Positions 11,416 to 23,379 are shown, counted from the stretch's first letter. The stretch: DNA of 64,000 bases from Heterocephalus glaber (GCF_000247695.1 NW_004624805.1:500298-564297), one strand, 5' to 3'. Program-made: numbers and translations. The notes: generated from the letters alone by a model not told the origin.

Positions 11416-11563
11416 AAGGGCAAAGTGGTGCATGCCTGTAATCCTAGCTCTTGGAAGGCTGAGGCAGGAGGTTCATCATGAGTTCGAGGCCAGCCTGCAC
11501 TACATAATGAGTTCAAGGCCAGCCTGAGCTGCATAGCCAGACACTGTCTCAAAACACAAAAGC
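11416..11563 (+). repeat. B1-like SINE with duplicated GCCAGCCTG module
   Basis: GTGGTGCATGCCTGTAATCC, GAGTTCGAGGCCAGCCTGCA, then a second GAGTTCAAGGCCAGCCTGAG, and CACTGTCTCAAAACACAAAA. Confidence 0.88.
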
Positions 11564-12145
11564 AATTTGAAGAATGATCAGTAAGAGCTAGGGGACAATT
11601 CTCAGAGAAGAAGCCCAAGGACTAAAACAGTGACAAGGTAATGAGGAGCCATGTGGGACTTCAGGTGGCATTGACCCTTAGTTTAAGAACGACATGGAAA
11701 ACAGGGAGATAACAAAAGACCCTCCTCCTCCTCCAGCAGCAGAAAAGGACAAACTGGGAGTGGGGAGTGAAGCAGGGAGGAAGCGAGGGCCCTCCACTCC
11801 GGCGTGGTTGGCTCAGGTTCTGTTGCCTAAGGTTTGGGTGTCATTTTCCCAATCTAACCAGAGGCTCCCAAAGTGATCTAAACAATCAGTTTTGGTGAAA
11901 CATGATTTTGAGCACAAGCAGGGGCCTGTGGGAAGGGGAGAGGATTTCTCATAGTGACACTGGCCCAGGAAGGGTGTGGGGTTCAGAGGGTTCTGGAGAG
12001 AGTTCTGAAGATGCACCAGCCAGCCAGGCCAGAGCCGGGCCACAGAGGGGGACTCAGTGAAGGACACAGCCACAGCCAGGGCCAGAGTTCCTGAGGCAAC
12101 AGACAAAGGCCTCGTTGGGTTGGCATGATAAGATACTCTTATCTT

Positions 12146-12234
12146 GGGCTGGGGATTTAGCTCAGTGGTGCCGACACCTGCCTGACAAGCTGACAAGCAC
12201 AGGGTCCTGTGTTCGATCCTCCCCCCACCAAAAG
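12146..12234 (+). repeat. ID SINE with target-site duplication
   Basis: GGGCTGGGGATTTAGCTCAG head and GTGTTCGATC near the 3' end. AGATACTC(T/A)TATCT flanks both sides (12131 and 12234). Confidence 0.9.
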
Positions 12235-12244
12235 ATACTCATAT

Positions 12245-12578
12245 CTCTCTATAGAATGCCTGTGTTCTTACAAAAGTATGCATGCTACCTACCTCGAGTT
12301 CCTGAGGCCTAGTTCTGAGTTCAACTTTCCTGCTTGTAGCCCCATAGTTTGACCTCAGCATGCCTGAAATGTAGTCATTTTTGTGTATAAAAATCCCTAG
12401 ACAGAGTCGCTTTGGCAACACCTTCCAGTACCTTTCCAGGTTCATTTGCCTATCGGCTGCTTGCTATCGCTTACAATAAATGCTTTCTGCTTTCATGCTA
12501 CAATAAAATACTTCTTCTTGATCCTCTTTTGACTCTCTACCTTATAATTCTTTCTGGTCAAGAGTAAAACTCACCACC
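12245..12578 (+). mobile_element. Candidate LTR 3' region
   Basis: Shows the R/U5 style of a retroviral LTR: GTATAAAAATCCC TATA-like box near 12385, AATAAA signals at about 12475 and 12504, and a T-rich 3' part. The 5' end is unclear. Called on style alone. Confidence 0.35.
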
Positions 12579-12581
12579 AAC

Positions 12582-13040
12582 TGTAAGACTGCATAACTCT
12601 GTAATCATAAAACTCCCCTAGCCCCAACTGTGATTGAATGTGAGTAAATAGATAAAGATGCTTCTTAGTTCCAGGACACTAGATAAGATCCCTATCAGTC
12701 ATAATTATCCAACTCTTTGTTCCGGACACCACTATCTATAGAACAATCTACAAAGCATCTGCTGACTAACAGTACATGTCAGGCTAATTAACATACAAAT
12801 GTAAGGTCACTAAACCTCTATTCCTTCTTCTGTAAATTTCGGCTGTTAACTCCCCTGCAAGCCCCTATAAAAAGAGCCTCGGACTCTGGACTAGGCCTCT
12901 CTAAGCTACTTTGCTTTGGGAGTGCCGTCTGGCCAGACTAAGGTCTGTTTCACTTTCCAACTTGTCCGGTGTGTTCCTTCCTGGGTGTTCTCTGCTGCAG
13001 TCAGCTCCTTGGAGCATTTGGTAAGGCCCTTGGTCTTACA
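12582..13040 (+). mobile_element. Class I endogenous-retrovirus LTR
   Basis: Begins TGTAAGAC and ends GTCTTACA, a perfect terminal inverted repeat with the canonical TG...CA. It contains a TATAAAAAG box near 12867. A second copy lies at 50734-51201. It is followed, three bases later, by a primer-binding site, so this is a 5' LTR remnant and not a solo LTR. No gag, pol or env reading frame follows. Confidence 0.88.
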
Positions 13041-13043
13041 TTC

Positions 13044-13061
13044 TGGAGGCACCGCTGGGAT
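13044..13061 (+). other. Retroviral primer-binding site, tRNA-Thr type
   Basis: TGGAGGCACCGCTGGGAT is, as far as I recall the tRNA, an exact 18/18 complement of the 3' end of tRNA-Thr(AGU) including CCA. It lies three bases after the LTR end, the standard place for reverse-transcription priming. Confidence 0.88.
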
Positions 13062-13062
13062 C

Positions 13063-13139
13063 CCTGGGTGTGCTTCACTATAGTCAGCTCCTTGGAGCAT
13101 TTGGTAAGGCCTCTGGTCTTACATTCTGGAGGCACCCTG
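13063..13139 (+). repeat. Tandem duplication of LTR end plus PBS start
   Basis: The unit starting CCTGGGTGT at 12980 restarts at 13063 (83-bp offset). It repeats AGTCAGCTCCTTGGAGCATT, the LTR end GGTCTTACA (ending 13123) and the first PBS bases TTCTGGAGGCACC, with several substitutions between copies. Confidence 0.85.
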
Positions 13140-13255
13140 GGAGGCTGTGGCAGGAAAATTACAAGTTTGAGCCCTGGCTGGATCCTGTCTCAAAATACAA
13201 AGGGCTGGGAATCTAGTTAAGGCCCCAGGTTCAATCCTTAGACCTGCAAGAAAAG
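13140..13255 (+). repeat. Composite B1/ID-like SINE, degraded
   Basis: GGAGGCTGTGGCAGGAAAAT...CCTGTCTCAAAATACAAAGG (B1-like) followed by GGCTGGGAATCTAGTTAAGG...AGGTTCAATCCTTAG (ID-like). Confidence 0.65.
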
Positions 13256-13354
13256 GAGGAAGGATACACTGGGTCATGAGGGCAGAACCTATTTAATCTA
13301 TTACAGATTTGTAGGTTAGTGGACGACTGAGTTACCTGGAGAGTAGCTTTGTTA

Positions 13355-13487
13355 TTTTTTTTTTCCTTTTGTTTTTTTTGAGACAGGTCTCACTATGTAT
13401 CTCAGGCTGGCCTAAACTCACAGCAATCTTCCTGCCTCAGCCTCCTGAGTGCTGGGATTACAGCCATGTGCCACTACGCCTGGCTTA
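13355..13487 (-). repeat. B1-like SINE (antisense)
   Basis: TTTTGAGACAGGTCTCACTATG...CTGGGATTACAGCCATGTGC...CGCCTGGCT on the plus strand. Confidence 0.9.
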
Positions 13488-13968
13488 GAACACTCACTTT
13501 GATTGTCACAAATTTTCTAGCTCTTTGGATTGGAAGAGGAAGAGGAGAAGCTGGGAAACTAGCACAGAAATAATTGTGATATCCCAAAAGGAAGTTTAGC
13601 CTGGTCTAGGGTGGCAGCAGAGAGTTGGGTTTTCTGAGTAGCTTGGGGAGACTTCCTCTCCCAGGAGAATCAGTAGAACCCAGGGAGCAAGGAAGGATGT
13701 GGAGTTAAAATTGACCCACTGGCCTGGGGCTTAGGCAATCGAATGTTCTGGAAAGGAAAGAAGCAGCCCATTTGTGATACTGTCAAAGGAGAGATCACCA
13801 AGCCCCATATCAAGGCCCAAAGAGCTACTTAGACCAAAGGAAAAGACTACAGCCTTGTGTCTGATTCTTTTGCAGGTAAGATAATCACAAGGAAGAGCTC
13901 TTCTGGCAGATGGAAGATCTTTTCTGTTTGTCTTTAGAATTTTTTTTTCAGTTAAAACAATCACAAGG

Positions 13969-14078
13969 GCCAGGTGTGGTGGTGCAGGCCTGTAATCCCA
14001 GCACTCAGGAGGATCGGCATGAGTTCAAGGCCAGCCTGAGCTACATAGTGAGGCCTTGTCTCAAAAAACCAACCACCA
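13969..14078 (+). repeat. B1-like SINE
   Basis: GGCCAGGTGTGGTGGTGCAG, GAGTTCAAGGCCAGCCTGAG, CTTGTCTCAAAAAACCAACC. An ID SINE follows immediately in the same orientation. Confidence 0.9.
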
Positions 14079-14079
14079 A

Positions 14080-14165
14080 GGGCCAGGGATTTAGCTCAGT
14101 GGTTCCCCCATCTGCCTCGCAAGCACAAGGTTCCAAGTTCAATCCCCAGTACCAAAAAAAAAAGA
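14080..14165 (+). repeat. ID SINE
   Basis: GGGCCAGGGATTTAGCTCAG head and AATCCCCAGTACC then an A-rich tail. Confidence 0.9.
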
Positions 14166-14703
14166 AAAGAAAACTCACAAGGAACCTGTTCTGTAAATTA
14201 ACTGTAAGGAGATTCTTTTGGCAGAACAAAGATCCTTTCTGTTTATCTTTAGGCTTTTTCTTGTGCTCTAGATAAAATGATGAGATGATTTCATTCTGCA
14301 GATAAGCCCAGGGCTCCTCTGAGTTCATGAGGACTGCTGGAGATACAGAAAGAAAGAAACCATGGTTTCAATACTGAGTTCAGCAATGAACTTGGGTATC
14401 ATTGATGTCTCTCTTATGTGACTTTGTAGCACATCCTGAAGATAAGTAAACCCTGTGCAATTTATTTGAATGGCCTTTTGTCAGTCCCAATAAATCAGTG
14501 GCATTTCCCAATATAGTGGTGATACCAGTAGCTTCCTTAATTTGTTGACTTAACAAATCCTGTGTAGGTCTCCGGGCACAGCATGAATAAGCCATTATTG
14601 CTGTCTTCCAAGGGGTCATCTAGCCAAGTTTGAGATTTACTTGGTAAAACCTGGGAAGTTTTCTATCATGAATAGACTTGCTCTACTTAAATTTTGTCCT
14701 TCA

Positions 14704-14815
14704 GCTGGGCATGGTGGCACACGCCTGTAACCCTAGTACTCAGGAGGCAAGATGATTCCTGTGAGTCCAAGGTAGCCTGAACTACATAATGAGATTGTCT
14801 CAAAAAAACAATTAA
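14704..14815 (+). repeat. B1-like SINE
   Basis: AGCTGGGCATGGTGGCACAC...TAACCCTAGTACTCAGGAGG...GATTGTCTCAAAAAAACAAT. Confidence 0.85.
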
Positions 14816-14913
14816 AAATTGTGGGGTTTTTTTTTTTTGGTCCTTCAAAGAGTTAGCTTGTGTCTCAGAGTCCCCACAAAGCTTTCTCCAACACCTCCAG
14901 TCTACGGAGTTCT

Positions 14914-15005
14914 TGATTTTTGTTTTTGCTTGTGATGCCGGGGATGAAACCTGTGGGCTCATGCATGGCAAGCAAGTGCTCTGCTGTTGAACTTTGGTCC
15001 CAGCC
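14914..15005 (-). repeat. Older ID/tRNA-like SINE (antisense)
   Basis: GCCGGGGATGAAACCTGTGG...GCAAGCAAGTGCTCTGCTGT...CCCAGCCC, a diverged antisense tRNA-derived SINE of a different subfamily from the GGTACC type. Confidence 0.6.
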
Positions 15006-15144
15006 CTGAGTTCTCTGTTCTTTCCTGTGGATGCTTTGGTATTAAATCACAGGCTCTTAGCCATTCTTACCTAGGCTATGGGTCCCTGATGCAATGTTTT
15101 AGAATTTCCCAAAGAAAGAACAAACAAGAAGTTGACACATGCAT

Positions 15145-15147
<3 letters not shown>

Positions 15148-15181
<34 letters not shown>
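15148..15181 (+). repeat. (AC)n microsatellite
   Basis: An uninterrupted AC run followed by AT-rich alternating sequence to about 15235. It generates spurious Cys/Val open frames on the minus strand. Confidence 0.95.
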
Positions 15182-15183
<2 letters not shown>

Positions 15184-15235
15184 AATATATATATGACATA
15201 TATTCGCGTATATATACATATACATACATATAGTA

Positions 15236-15692
15236 AGTCCCCGACTTACAAACAGGCTCCATTTCAGGAGAATTGTCCACAAGTCCAATTTGTTCCTACG
15301 CCGACAAAATGAGTCTTATACATACACTTGTGAAAGTTTGCAACTTGAATGTTCTTAAATTGAGGACTTAAATATACAGCAGGTCCCGACTATCAAATGA
15401 GTTCTCTTTTGGTAAACATTGCACTTCCTAGCAGTCCCTGACTGCTTTTCCTTTTGCTTCCAGATGTCCTAGGCTCTGAGTGAGCACTCTGCTGCTATAC
15501 AGCATCACAGTGTACAGTACCACACGGCAGCTCAACTGTGACAGTGTCCAGCAGACTCATGAGCTACTTCCGCAATCTGTTTGCATCTATGTAAACAATA
15601 GTTGCATCATGTGATTTGTTTGTGTGTTCGAACAAGTGAGGTCCGTTCATATTGAAAGTTCTCAATTTGAATGCTTGTAAGTCAGGGAATAT
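15236..15692. mobile_element. Non-autonomous DNA-transposon-like element with inverted ends
   Basis: The left end (GTCCCCGACTTACAAAC) and the complement of the right end (TCCCTGACTTACAAGC) match over about 14-15 bp. TA-rich sequence flanks both ends. The interior has no transposase frame. A pogo/Tigger-like MITE is plausible, but I cannot name the family. Confidence 0.55.
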
Positions 15693-16384
15693 ATATGATA
15701 ATATTTTTTTAATTTCTGGAGACCCAGGAGAGCCAATGACATGCGTTCTAGCCCAAAAGCTGACAAGGTTGAGAGTCAAGAGTAACTGATTATTTCAGTT
15801 CTAGCCCAAAGGCAGGAAAAGACTGAAGTCCCAGATCATTGAGTCAAGCAGGAGTTATCTTTTTCTCCAAAGAAGGTGAGACTTTTGTCCTGCTCAGGTC
15901 TTCAATTGATTAGATGAGGCCTTTCTCATTAAGGAGGACTATCTGCTTTATTAGGTCTTTAGATTCAAATGTCATTAGTCTATAATCACACCCAGAATAA
16001 TGTTTGGCCAACTATTTGGGCACAATGTGCCCAGTCAATTAGGCATATATAATGAATCATCAAAGGGTCTAAGAGTTTTCTGTCTCTTTAGCAGTATCAC
16101 TGCCCTCTATCCAATGGGCTTAGAGTTTAGTCCCCTTCCCAAACTAGAAAGGCCCAGGCTCAGTTATGATACCTGGGGAACCTGCTAGTGTTTGGGGATA
16201 GAGGTAGTCTCAAATCTCAGGTTGCAGGGCATGGACCCACAGGCAATATGAGGAACAATGTCTTCTGAGGGTGTGCTCAGAATAAAGATTCAGAGACAAA
16301 TCAATCCAAAAAATTCATTAAGGCAGAAAGGATGAATCTAGGTTAAAATCATTCAACAAAATCCAGGAAAAAGGAAGACAAGGT
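15693..16384. other. No gene recognised
   Basis: AT-rich intergenic sequence with no domain, repeat end or RNA gene that I can identify. Confidence 0.4.
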
Positions 16385-18870
16385 TATGACCATTAATCCT
16401 GATATGTCAGCTTCATTAGATTAAGAAAATGCCTGGCAAATTTGTACAGGACACTCCTGGTTGTATCCAGATGGGTCTTAGAAATGTGGCCCTGAACTAT
16501 ATATGGTTCCTTGCTTGTTCCTCTCTGACACTATACCCTGCTCTGCTTCCTCGTGGCCAGAACTAAGCAGCTTTGTACCACCATGCCTGTTTATCATGAG
16601 ATTTTTGACTCAGAGCCTGCTGACCATGTACTGTATCTCCTGAAATCATGAGCTAAATTAAACCTTTCTTCCTTTAAGTGTTGGGTATCAAGTATTATGT
16701 CTCAGTAAGAGGATAGCTGACTAATACAGAAAATTGGTACCAAGAAGTAGAGTCATCAATGTAACTGTACCTGACCATGTGTTTAGGAAGTCTTTGGAAT
16801 TGGTTTGTGGGAGGAGTTTGGAAAGGTTCGGAGAAGTGGGCTAGAGAAGCCCTAGATTGCTTAATGGATGACTCTGGTTGGAGCTCAGAAGATCAAGATA
16901 CTGATAAGAATGTGGACAGTAAAGGTCAGATCAGGAGGTGTCAGTTGGGAACAAGGACTCCATTGGCAGCTAAACTAGAAGGCATGTGTCATACACACTG
17001 GAAGAAAAGTCATCTATATTTTGCCCATGTCCTGGGAATTTGCAGGAGACAGTTAAAGGAAGTGGACTAATTAATCTGGTGGAGGAAATTTAATGACAGT
17101 CCAACATTCAAGCTGTGTCGTGGACACAGCTGGCTACTTTTAGCCAGATTTATAATGAGAATCAAGGGCAAAAGGCAGAGCAGAAAAAAAAAGAAAAACA
17201 AAATTTTGTCCAGAGGAACCTTGTGTAAAATTTGGGCCAATGGATGTGTGGCTACTAAGGACACTAGTACCATTAAAAAGAAACTAAGCTATGTATGATG
17301 GTGCATGCCTGTAATCCCAGCACTTAGAAGGGTGAAGCCCAAGGATCACCATGAGTTCAAGGCCAGCCTGACCTACAGAGCAAAGCTTCATCTTAATCTC
17401 CCCACCCACATAAAAGGGACCAAGTCCTTTATACATGGACAAGAAGAAAAATGCTTTGAGGGCATCTCAGGGATTTGCAAGGCCCCACATGTGCCAGTCT
17501 GAAGGGTACAAAAATGTCAACCTTTCATTTGAAAAGACAACCCTTGGGATACCTGCTTAAGCAGGGCCTGCTAAGGAATTGGTTCCCTGGGATTCATTTC
17601 ACTATGCTTAGTCATCAAAGCACTCAGAGGTCACTGCAGCCATGGTCCAAGGGGACCTGTCTACAGCTTCCTTTGACAGCAAGCCTTGGCATTGTCCACG
17701 TGATGCTTATTTTACTGGCTTGTAGATTTCAAGAGCTATGAGGTCAGAGAAATATCCACACAGACTTCAGAGGAAGGTCTGAAAGGCCAGGCAAGAGTCC
17801 CTGAGGGGGCAATCCGTGAACCTGTGGGAATAAACTGAAGGTGCAGTGGAGATCTCAGGAAGTTATAGATGCAGGAATGTGGATTGTCAGCTGAAAAAAA
17901 GCTTCAGACCAAGATGGAGCCAGCCCAAGAGAGAGGTGGTGTGGGCTGCAACTAGCAAGGCCACAGAAGTATGGCCACCTGTGCCCTTTGGAACTCGTAT
18001 CTTACCACTATGTGCCTTACATGCTGGATGTGTTGCTTACAGGATTTAATGTTTGACCTGGTTGTTTTTGTTCTTGTTTTGATTCACTTCCTTTCAGTCT
18101 GCCTAATCCTCCCCTTTGGAATGAGAATGTTTACCCTGTGCTATTGTACCTTGGGATTATGTAATTTGTTTTTTATTTTTACAGGGATTCACAGCTAAGG
18201 ATTTGCCTTAAGTTTCAGAAGAGACTTGGACTTGGACTTTTGAAAAATGTTGGAGGAGGGAGAGGGGATGGGGATGAAGAAAAGAAATAAGATGTGTTAT
18301 GTACATGTACCAACCCCCCAGAAGAAATGTAAATATTATGTACCGCAAACATGTACCAATAAAAAAGAAAACTGTTGAAAATTTTGAGACTTTGGAAAAG
18401 GGATTATTATGTTTCTGGTTGTATTTTGTTAGGCATAATTATATACTTGTTATTGTCTGTATTTGGAGATTAAGTACAGTTTAAGGAGATGTTTCTAGGT
18501 GTAAAGTTGAGAAGGGATGGATTGTGACTATTAACCCTGATAGGTCAGCGTCATTGGATTAATAAGTGTCTGTCAGCTAAGTAAAGCACACTCTAGTTGT
18601 ATCTGGGCAGGTCACAGAGACCCACTATATATGGGTGCTGTACATGGTCCCCTGCTCGTTCCTTGCTGGCACTGTTCCCCTGCTTTGCCTCCTGGCTGCC
18701 ACAAACTAAGCAGCTTTGCTCTGCCATGCACTTCTGCCAGAGGTTTTTGCCTTGCCACCTGATAGCCATGTACTAAACCTCCTGAAACCTTGAGCTAAAG
18801 GAAACCTTTCCTCCTGTAAGTAGTGGGTGTCAGACATTGTGTCTCAGTGACAGGAAAGCTGACTAATACA
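16385..18870 (+). mobile_element. MaLR (ERVL-type) provirus with both LTRs
   Basis: Two related LTRs in the same orientation, 16385-16728 and 18523-18870, share CATTA/CATTG-GATTAA, AACTAAGCAGCTTTG, GAGCTAAA..AAACCTTTC and the end GCTGACTAATACA. The interior starts with GAAATTGGTACCAAGAAGTAGAG, the classic MaLR leader. It continues as degraded gag-like sequence without an intact frame and holds a B1-like SINE at 17288-17400. The flanks AAGGT and GAGGT agree at 4 of 5 bases, as expected for a 5-bp target duplication. Confidence 0.82.
17288..17400 (+). repeat. B1-like SINE inside the MaLR
   Basis: CTATGTATGATGGTGCATGC, TGTAATCCCAGCACTTAG, GAGTTCAAGGCCAGCCTGAC, with a degraded 3' end. Confidence 0.85.
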
Positions 18871-18909
18871 GAGGTAAATCCAGAAGGAATTCCTTGATCT
18901 GACAGGTGG

Positions 18910-19308
18910 ATGAGATCCCTATAGTTTGGGTCTGGAACATTCTCCAAAGTCCAAGGTGTTAAAGCCTTTGTCACAAACCAGTGATGCTTTTGGTAGATGG
19001 TGGAAACTTTAAGAGGTGGGTCTGGTGGAAGAAAATTCAGTCATTGTGACTGTGCCCTTTGAAGAAGATACTGAGACCTCAGCTTCTTCCTGTCTCTCTC
19101 CTTTGCTTCCTTGCCACCAAGAGGCAAATAGCTTTCTTTCAACTTCCTGCCATAATGCTCTACCTCACCCCAGACTCCAAAGTAATGGAGCCAAATGACC
19201 GCGGACTGAGATCTCTAAAGCCATTAGCTAAAATAAGCATTCCCTCTTTTGAATTTGTTTGCCTCAGGTATTGATTGTGTCACAGAGGTGGACAGCTGAC
19301 TAATAGAG
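18910..19308 (+). mobile_element. Second MaLR-type LTR
   Basis: Reads TGGTGGAAACTTTAAGAGGTG...CAGCTGACTAATAG, the LTR style of the MaLR group. It lies about 40 bp after the provirus 3' LTR but is not a copy of it. The 5' border is approximate. Confidence 0.55.
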
Positions 19309-20160
19309 ATGCTTCTATCCTTGGGTGTGAGTTAGGTGGGAGCCTTTAGAGTTACCTCCTGGAAGTTCATGTCTTTCTCCTGTACCTCAACTGTTTCCCA
19401 TGATAAACAGGTCTGAGGCTTCCCAGGATTTGTCAGGAAGTACTAATGGCATCTGGCACATTTCAAGGGATAAGAGACTTCTTATAAACACTATTATTGC
19501 AGAGAGCATTTTCAATCTTTTTTTTTCTTGCTTTGGTGGGGATCAAACCTAGGGGGCCAGGTTATGAATAGGTCATGACCTCTCTTCTACCATAGTGCCA
19601 GGCACTACATCCCAAGCTCAGGGTGGTGGCAATGTCAGCTAGAGAACACGTGTGGTGAAGCAGAGAGAAGGATATGAGCATGGGGTAGGTAGAGTCTTTA
19701 ATCAAATCCCTCATTCAAGAAACATATCCAAGAACCCATCCATACCGCTGTTGTGTTTCCAGGACTCCACTGTACACAAAGCAAAGCCCTTACTTTTTTA
19801 GAACTGTCATTCCAGTAGGGTAAAAGCAGACAACAGTAAAAAAAGATAGGCAGGGAGAGAGGGGGAAAATATAATGAGTATTGTAGTCAATGAAGACCTT
19901 TCTAGAACATTGGCATTTAGATAGAATGAGGCATGTGGGTGGGCGGTGAAGGTAAAGGCCATGAGGTGGGAGTATTACCACTCGTGTGAGGCAGTCTTCA
20001 AAGGATCACCTCAGTGTGTTCCTACGTATGCTGAGTACTTCCCTGGCATCCAAGGATGGCACTCAAAACACACTTCGATTTTGGCTCTCCATTTTGCAGA
20101 AGTCAAGAATTTAGGGCAGGAGTTTCAACCTCACTTGCTGCTTTCAATGATTAAAATCTG
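19309..20160. other. No gene recognised
   Basis: Intergenic sequence. A diverged antisense tRNA-type SINE is likely at about 19515-19620 (GGTGGGGATCAAACCTAGGG...AGGCACTACATCCCAAGCTC). Nothing else can be identified. Confidence 0.4.
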
Positions 20161-22491
20161 TATGTGTCTTCACTTTATGATTTTATTTATTTTAAATTGA
20201 TTTTCTTGGTACATTTTCACATACATAATGATTACATTCATCATAGGGAATTTGTACAAGTACGTGATATATCTCAATTTCTTCAATCCTTCCTCCTTCA
20301 TTTACAAAGCTTTGCTCCTACTGTTTTCCTTCCCCTATTCCCTTCCTTTCCTTCCCCTTCCCTATCTCTTGTTCCTCTTCCCACTTGAATATGTTCTTCT
20401 TACTTCCCAATATCTATGCTCCACTTTAGTCCTTATTTTCCCTTTGGGTTTCTCATACAACAGACACAATGTGATATTTAAATACGTATGTCTGATTTAT
20501 TTCACTTAAAATTATGTTCTCAAGGTACATCCATTTACCTAAAACTATCTTAAGTTTATCCTTGAGGATATATACTGTATGTAAAAACCATTGTATGTAA
20601 AACCATTGTATGTAAAAACCACATTTTCTTTGTCCATTCATCCACTGACAGATGTACGGGTGATTTCCAAGATATAGATATTACAAATTGTGCTGATATA
20701 AATGTGGGGGTACATCTATCACTGTGGTATGATGCTTTTAACCCTTTGGGGAAGATACCTAGAAGAAGCACAGCTGAATCAACTGGAACTTCTAGTTTGA
20801 GTTTTATAGGACTCTCCATACTGGTTTCCATGGTGGTTGTAACAATTTACACTCCCACCAAAAGTGGAGAAGGGTTTGTTTTTCCCCACAGCCATGCCAG
20901 CATTTGTTATTGGTTGATTTCTTGATGACAGCCATTCTTTCTGGAGTGAGATAAAATCTCAGTGTTGTTTTATTTTTCATTTCTCAAATGACCAGTGATG
21001 GTAAACATTTTTTCATATATTTATTTGCTATTGGTACTTCTTCATCTGAGAAGTGTCTATTCATTCAGATGCCCATTTTTGGATTGGGTCTTTAAACTTG
21101 CGGGGGGGAGGTCTGATTTTTTTGAGTGCATTATATATTCTAGATATTAGATCTTTAAAGAATAGCTGACAAAAACAATTTTCTCCATTCTGTGGGTTGT
21201 CTCTTTGCCTGGTTGGTGATTTCTTTCACTGTGCAAAAGCTTTTTAATATGATGTTATCCCAGTTGTTAATTCCTTGTAATATTTTCTGTGTGATCAGGA
21301 TTTAGTTCATAAAGTCTTTGCCTATACCTAAGTTTTTGAGAGTTTTAGCTATTATATTATCCAGCAGATTAAGTGTTTCTGTTTCAATATTTAGATCTCT
21401 GATTCATTTTTATTTTAGTTTAGTGCGTGGTGAGAGATATGGGTGTCAGTTTAATCTTTGGCATGAGAAAAGCCAGTTTTCCCAGCCTTTGTTGCCTAGA
21501 ATTGCTTTTGCTATTCTAGGTCTCTTCTGGTTCCATATAAATTTTAACATTATTTTCTCTAGTTCTGTGAGATATTGATTGGAATTGCATTAAAACTGTG
21601 TAACAGTCCTGGAAGTATGGCCATTTTCACTATATTGGTTTTGCCTATCCAAGAACAAGGGATATCTTTCCATTTTCTAATATCTTCTTCGATCTCCTTT
21701 TTCAGAGTACTGTAGAGGTCAATGTGAAGGTCTTTTACTTCCTTTGTTAGACTGATTCCTAAGTATTTCATTTTTCTTGATAAGATTATAAAAGTGTTGT
21801 TTCCCTAGTTTCTCTCTCAGTGAATTTGTTATTTGTGTACAGGAAAGCTATTGATTTTTGAGTGTTGACTTTGTATCCTCCTATACTACCAAATTTGGTT
21901 ATTAAATCCAGGAGTCTTTTGGTGGAATTTTAGGGGTCTTCTATGTAGAGTATCACGTCATCAGCAAATAATGATAATTTAACATTCCTTTCCTATCCAC
22001 ATTCTTTTTATTTCTTTCTGCTAATTGCTCCGGCAAATGTTTCTAGAACTATACTGAACAGAAGTGGTGGTAGTGGGCATCCTTGTCTTGTTCCTGATTT
22101 TAGAGTGAAAGCTTTCAGTTTTTGAAACTGAAACTGAACTGTTGGCTGTTCATTCAGTATGATGTTGGCTTTTGGTTTGTCACAGATGGCTTTCATCAGA
22201 TTGAGATAAAGACCTTCTATTCTAATTTTTAAAGGATTTTTATCATGAATGTGTGTTGGAATTTGTCAAATGCTTTCTCTGCATCTATTGAGATGATCGT
22301 GTAGTTTTTGTCCTTGGTTCTGTTAACATAGTGTATTATATTCATTGATGTTTGTATGTTGAACTATCCCTGCATCCTTGGTATGAATCATACTTGGTTA
22401 TAGTGTATAATCTTTTTGATGATTTGCTATTCTGTTTGCCAGCATCTTATCGAGGATTTTTACGTAGATGTTCATTTAAAGAGATTGCCCC

Positions 22492-22600
22492 AGGCCCGGG
22501 GATTTAGCTCAGTGGTTTTGCCACCTGCTGTGCAAGCGCAAGGACTAGAGTTCAATCCCCGGTACCAAAAAAATAAATAAATAAAATAAAAAATAAAGAG
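22492..22600 (+). repeat. ID SINE
   Basis: GGCCCGGGGATTTAGCTCAG, TTCAATCCCCGGTACC and an (AAAT)n tail. AAAGAGATTG flanks both sides (22478 and 22595). Confidence 0.92.
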
Positions 22601-22856
22601 ATTGTCCTGTAGTTCTATTTTTTGGTTGGATCTTTCTCTGGTTTTGGTATCAAAGTAATGCTTGCTTCTAGGAATGATTTTGGGTTGTATTGCACCCCTT
22701 TTTTATTTCGTTAAAGAGGAATAATGGCATTAGATCTTATCTAAATCTCTTGTTGAATCTAGAATTCTTGCTGAATCTAGAATTCAGCAGTGAACTGTGC
22801 AGGACCTGGACTTTTCTTTGTTGGTGATTTTTTTTACTACTTTTAAAATTTCATTA

Positions 22857-22948
22857 GGGGCCGGGGATTTAGCTCAGTGGTTTCAATGCCTGCTTCAAAA
22901 GTGCAAGGACCTGAGTTTGATCCCCAGTACCAAGAAAAAAGAATAAAA
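22857..22948 (+). repeat. ID SINE
   Basis: GGGGCCGGGGATTTAGCTCA head and GATCCCCAGTACCAAG tail. AAAATTTCATT flanks both sides (22845 and 22945). Confidence 0.92.
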
Positions 22949-23379
22949 TTTCATTGACTGATATTTAGAATTTTTATATCTTCTTAATTCAGCTTTGGTA
23001 ATTCATATGTATCTAGGATTCTATCCATTTCTTCTGAATTTTCCACCATATTTGAGTATCAGTTTTCAAAATAAGTACCGATGATCTTCTGGATTTCTAC
23101 AGGATCTGTTGATACCTCTCCCCCTTTCATTCCTAATTGCATGGATTTGGGTCTTTTCTTTCCTTTTTTTGAAGAGGTTGGCTAAGGGTTTGTCTATTTT
23201 TTTTTTCAAAGAACCAACTCTTTGATTCATTGATTCTCTGCATTTTTTTAGTCTTAATTGCATTAACTTCTGCTCTGATTTTTATAATTTCCTTCCTTGT
23301 ACAAGCTTTGAGTTTAATTTGTTTTTCTTTTCCTAGAAGTTTGAGGTTCAACATTAGGTAATTTGAGGTCGCTTTGTTT

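Noticed and set aside
15071..15288. Cys/Val-rich minus-strand frames
   Set aside because: They are translations of the AC microsatellite.
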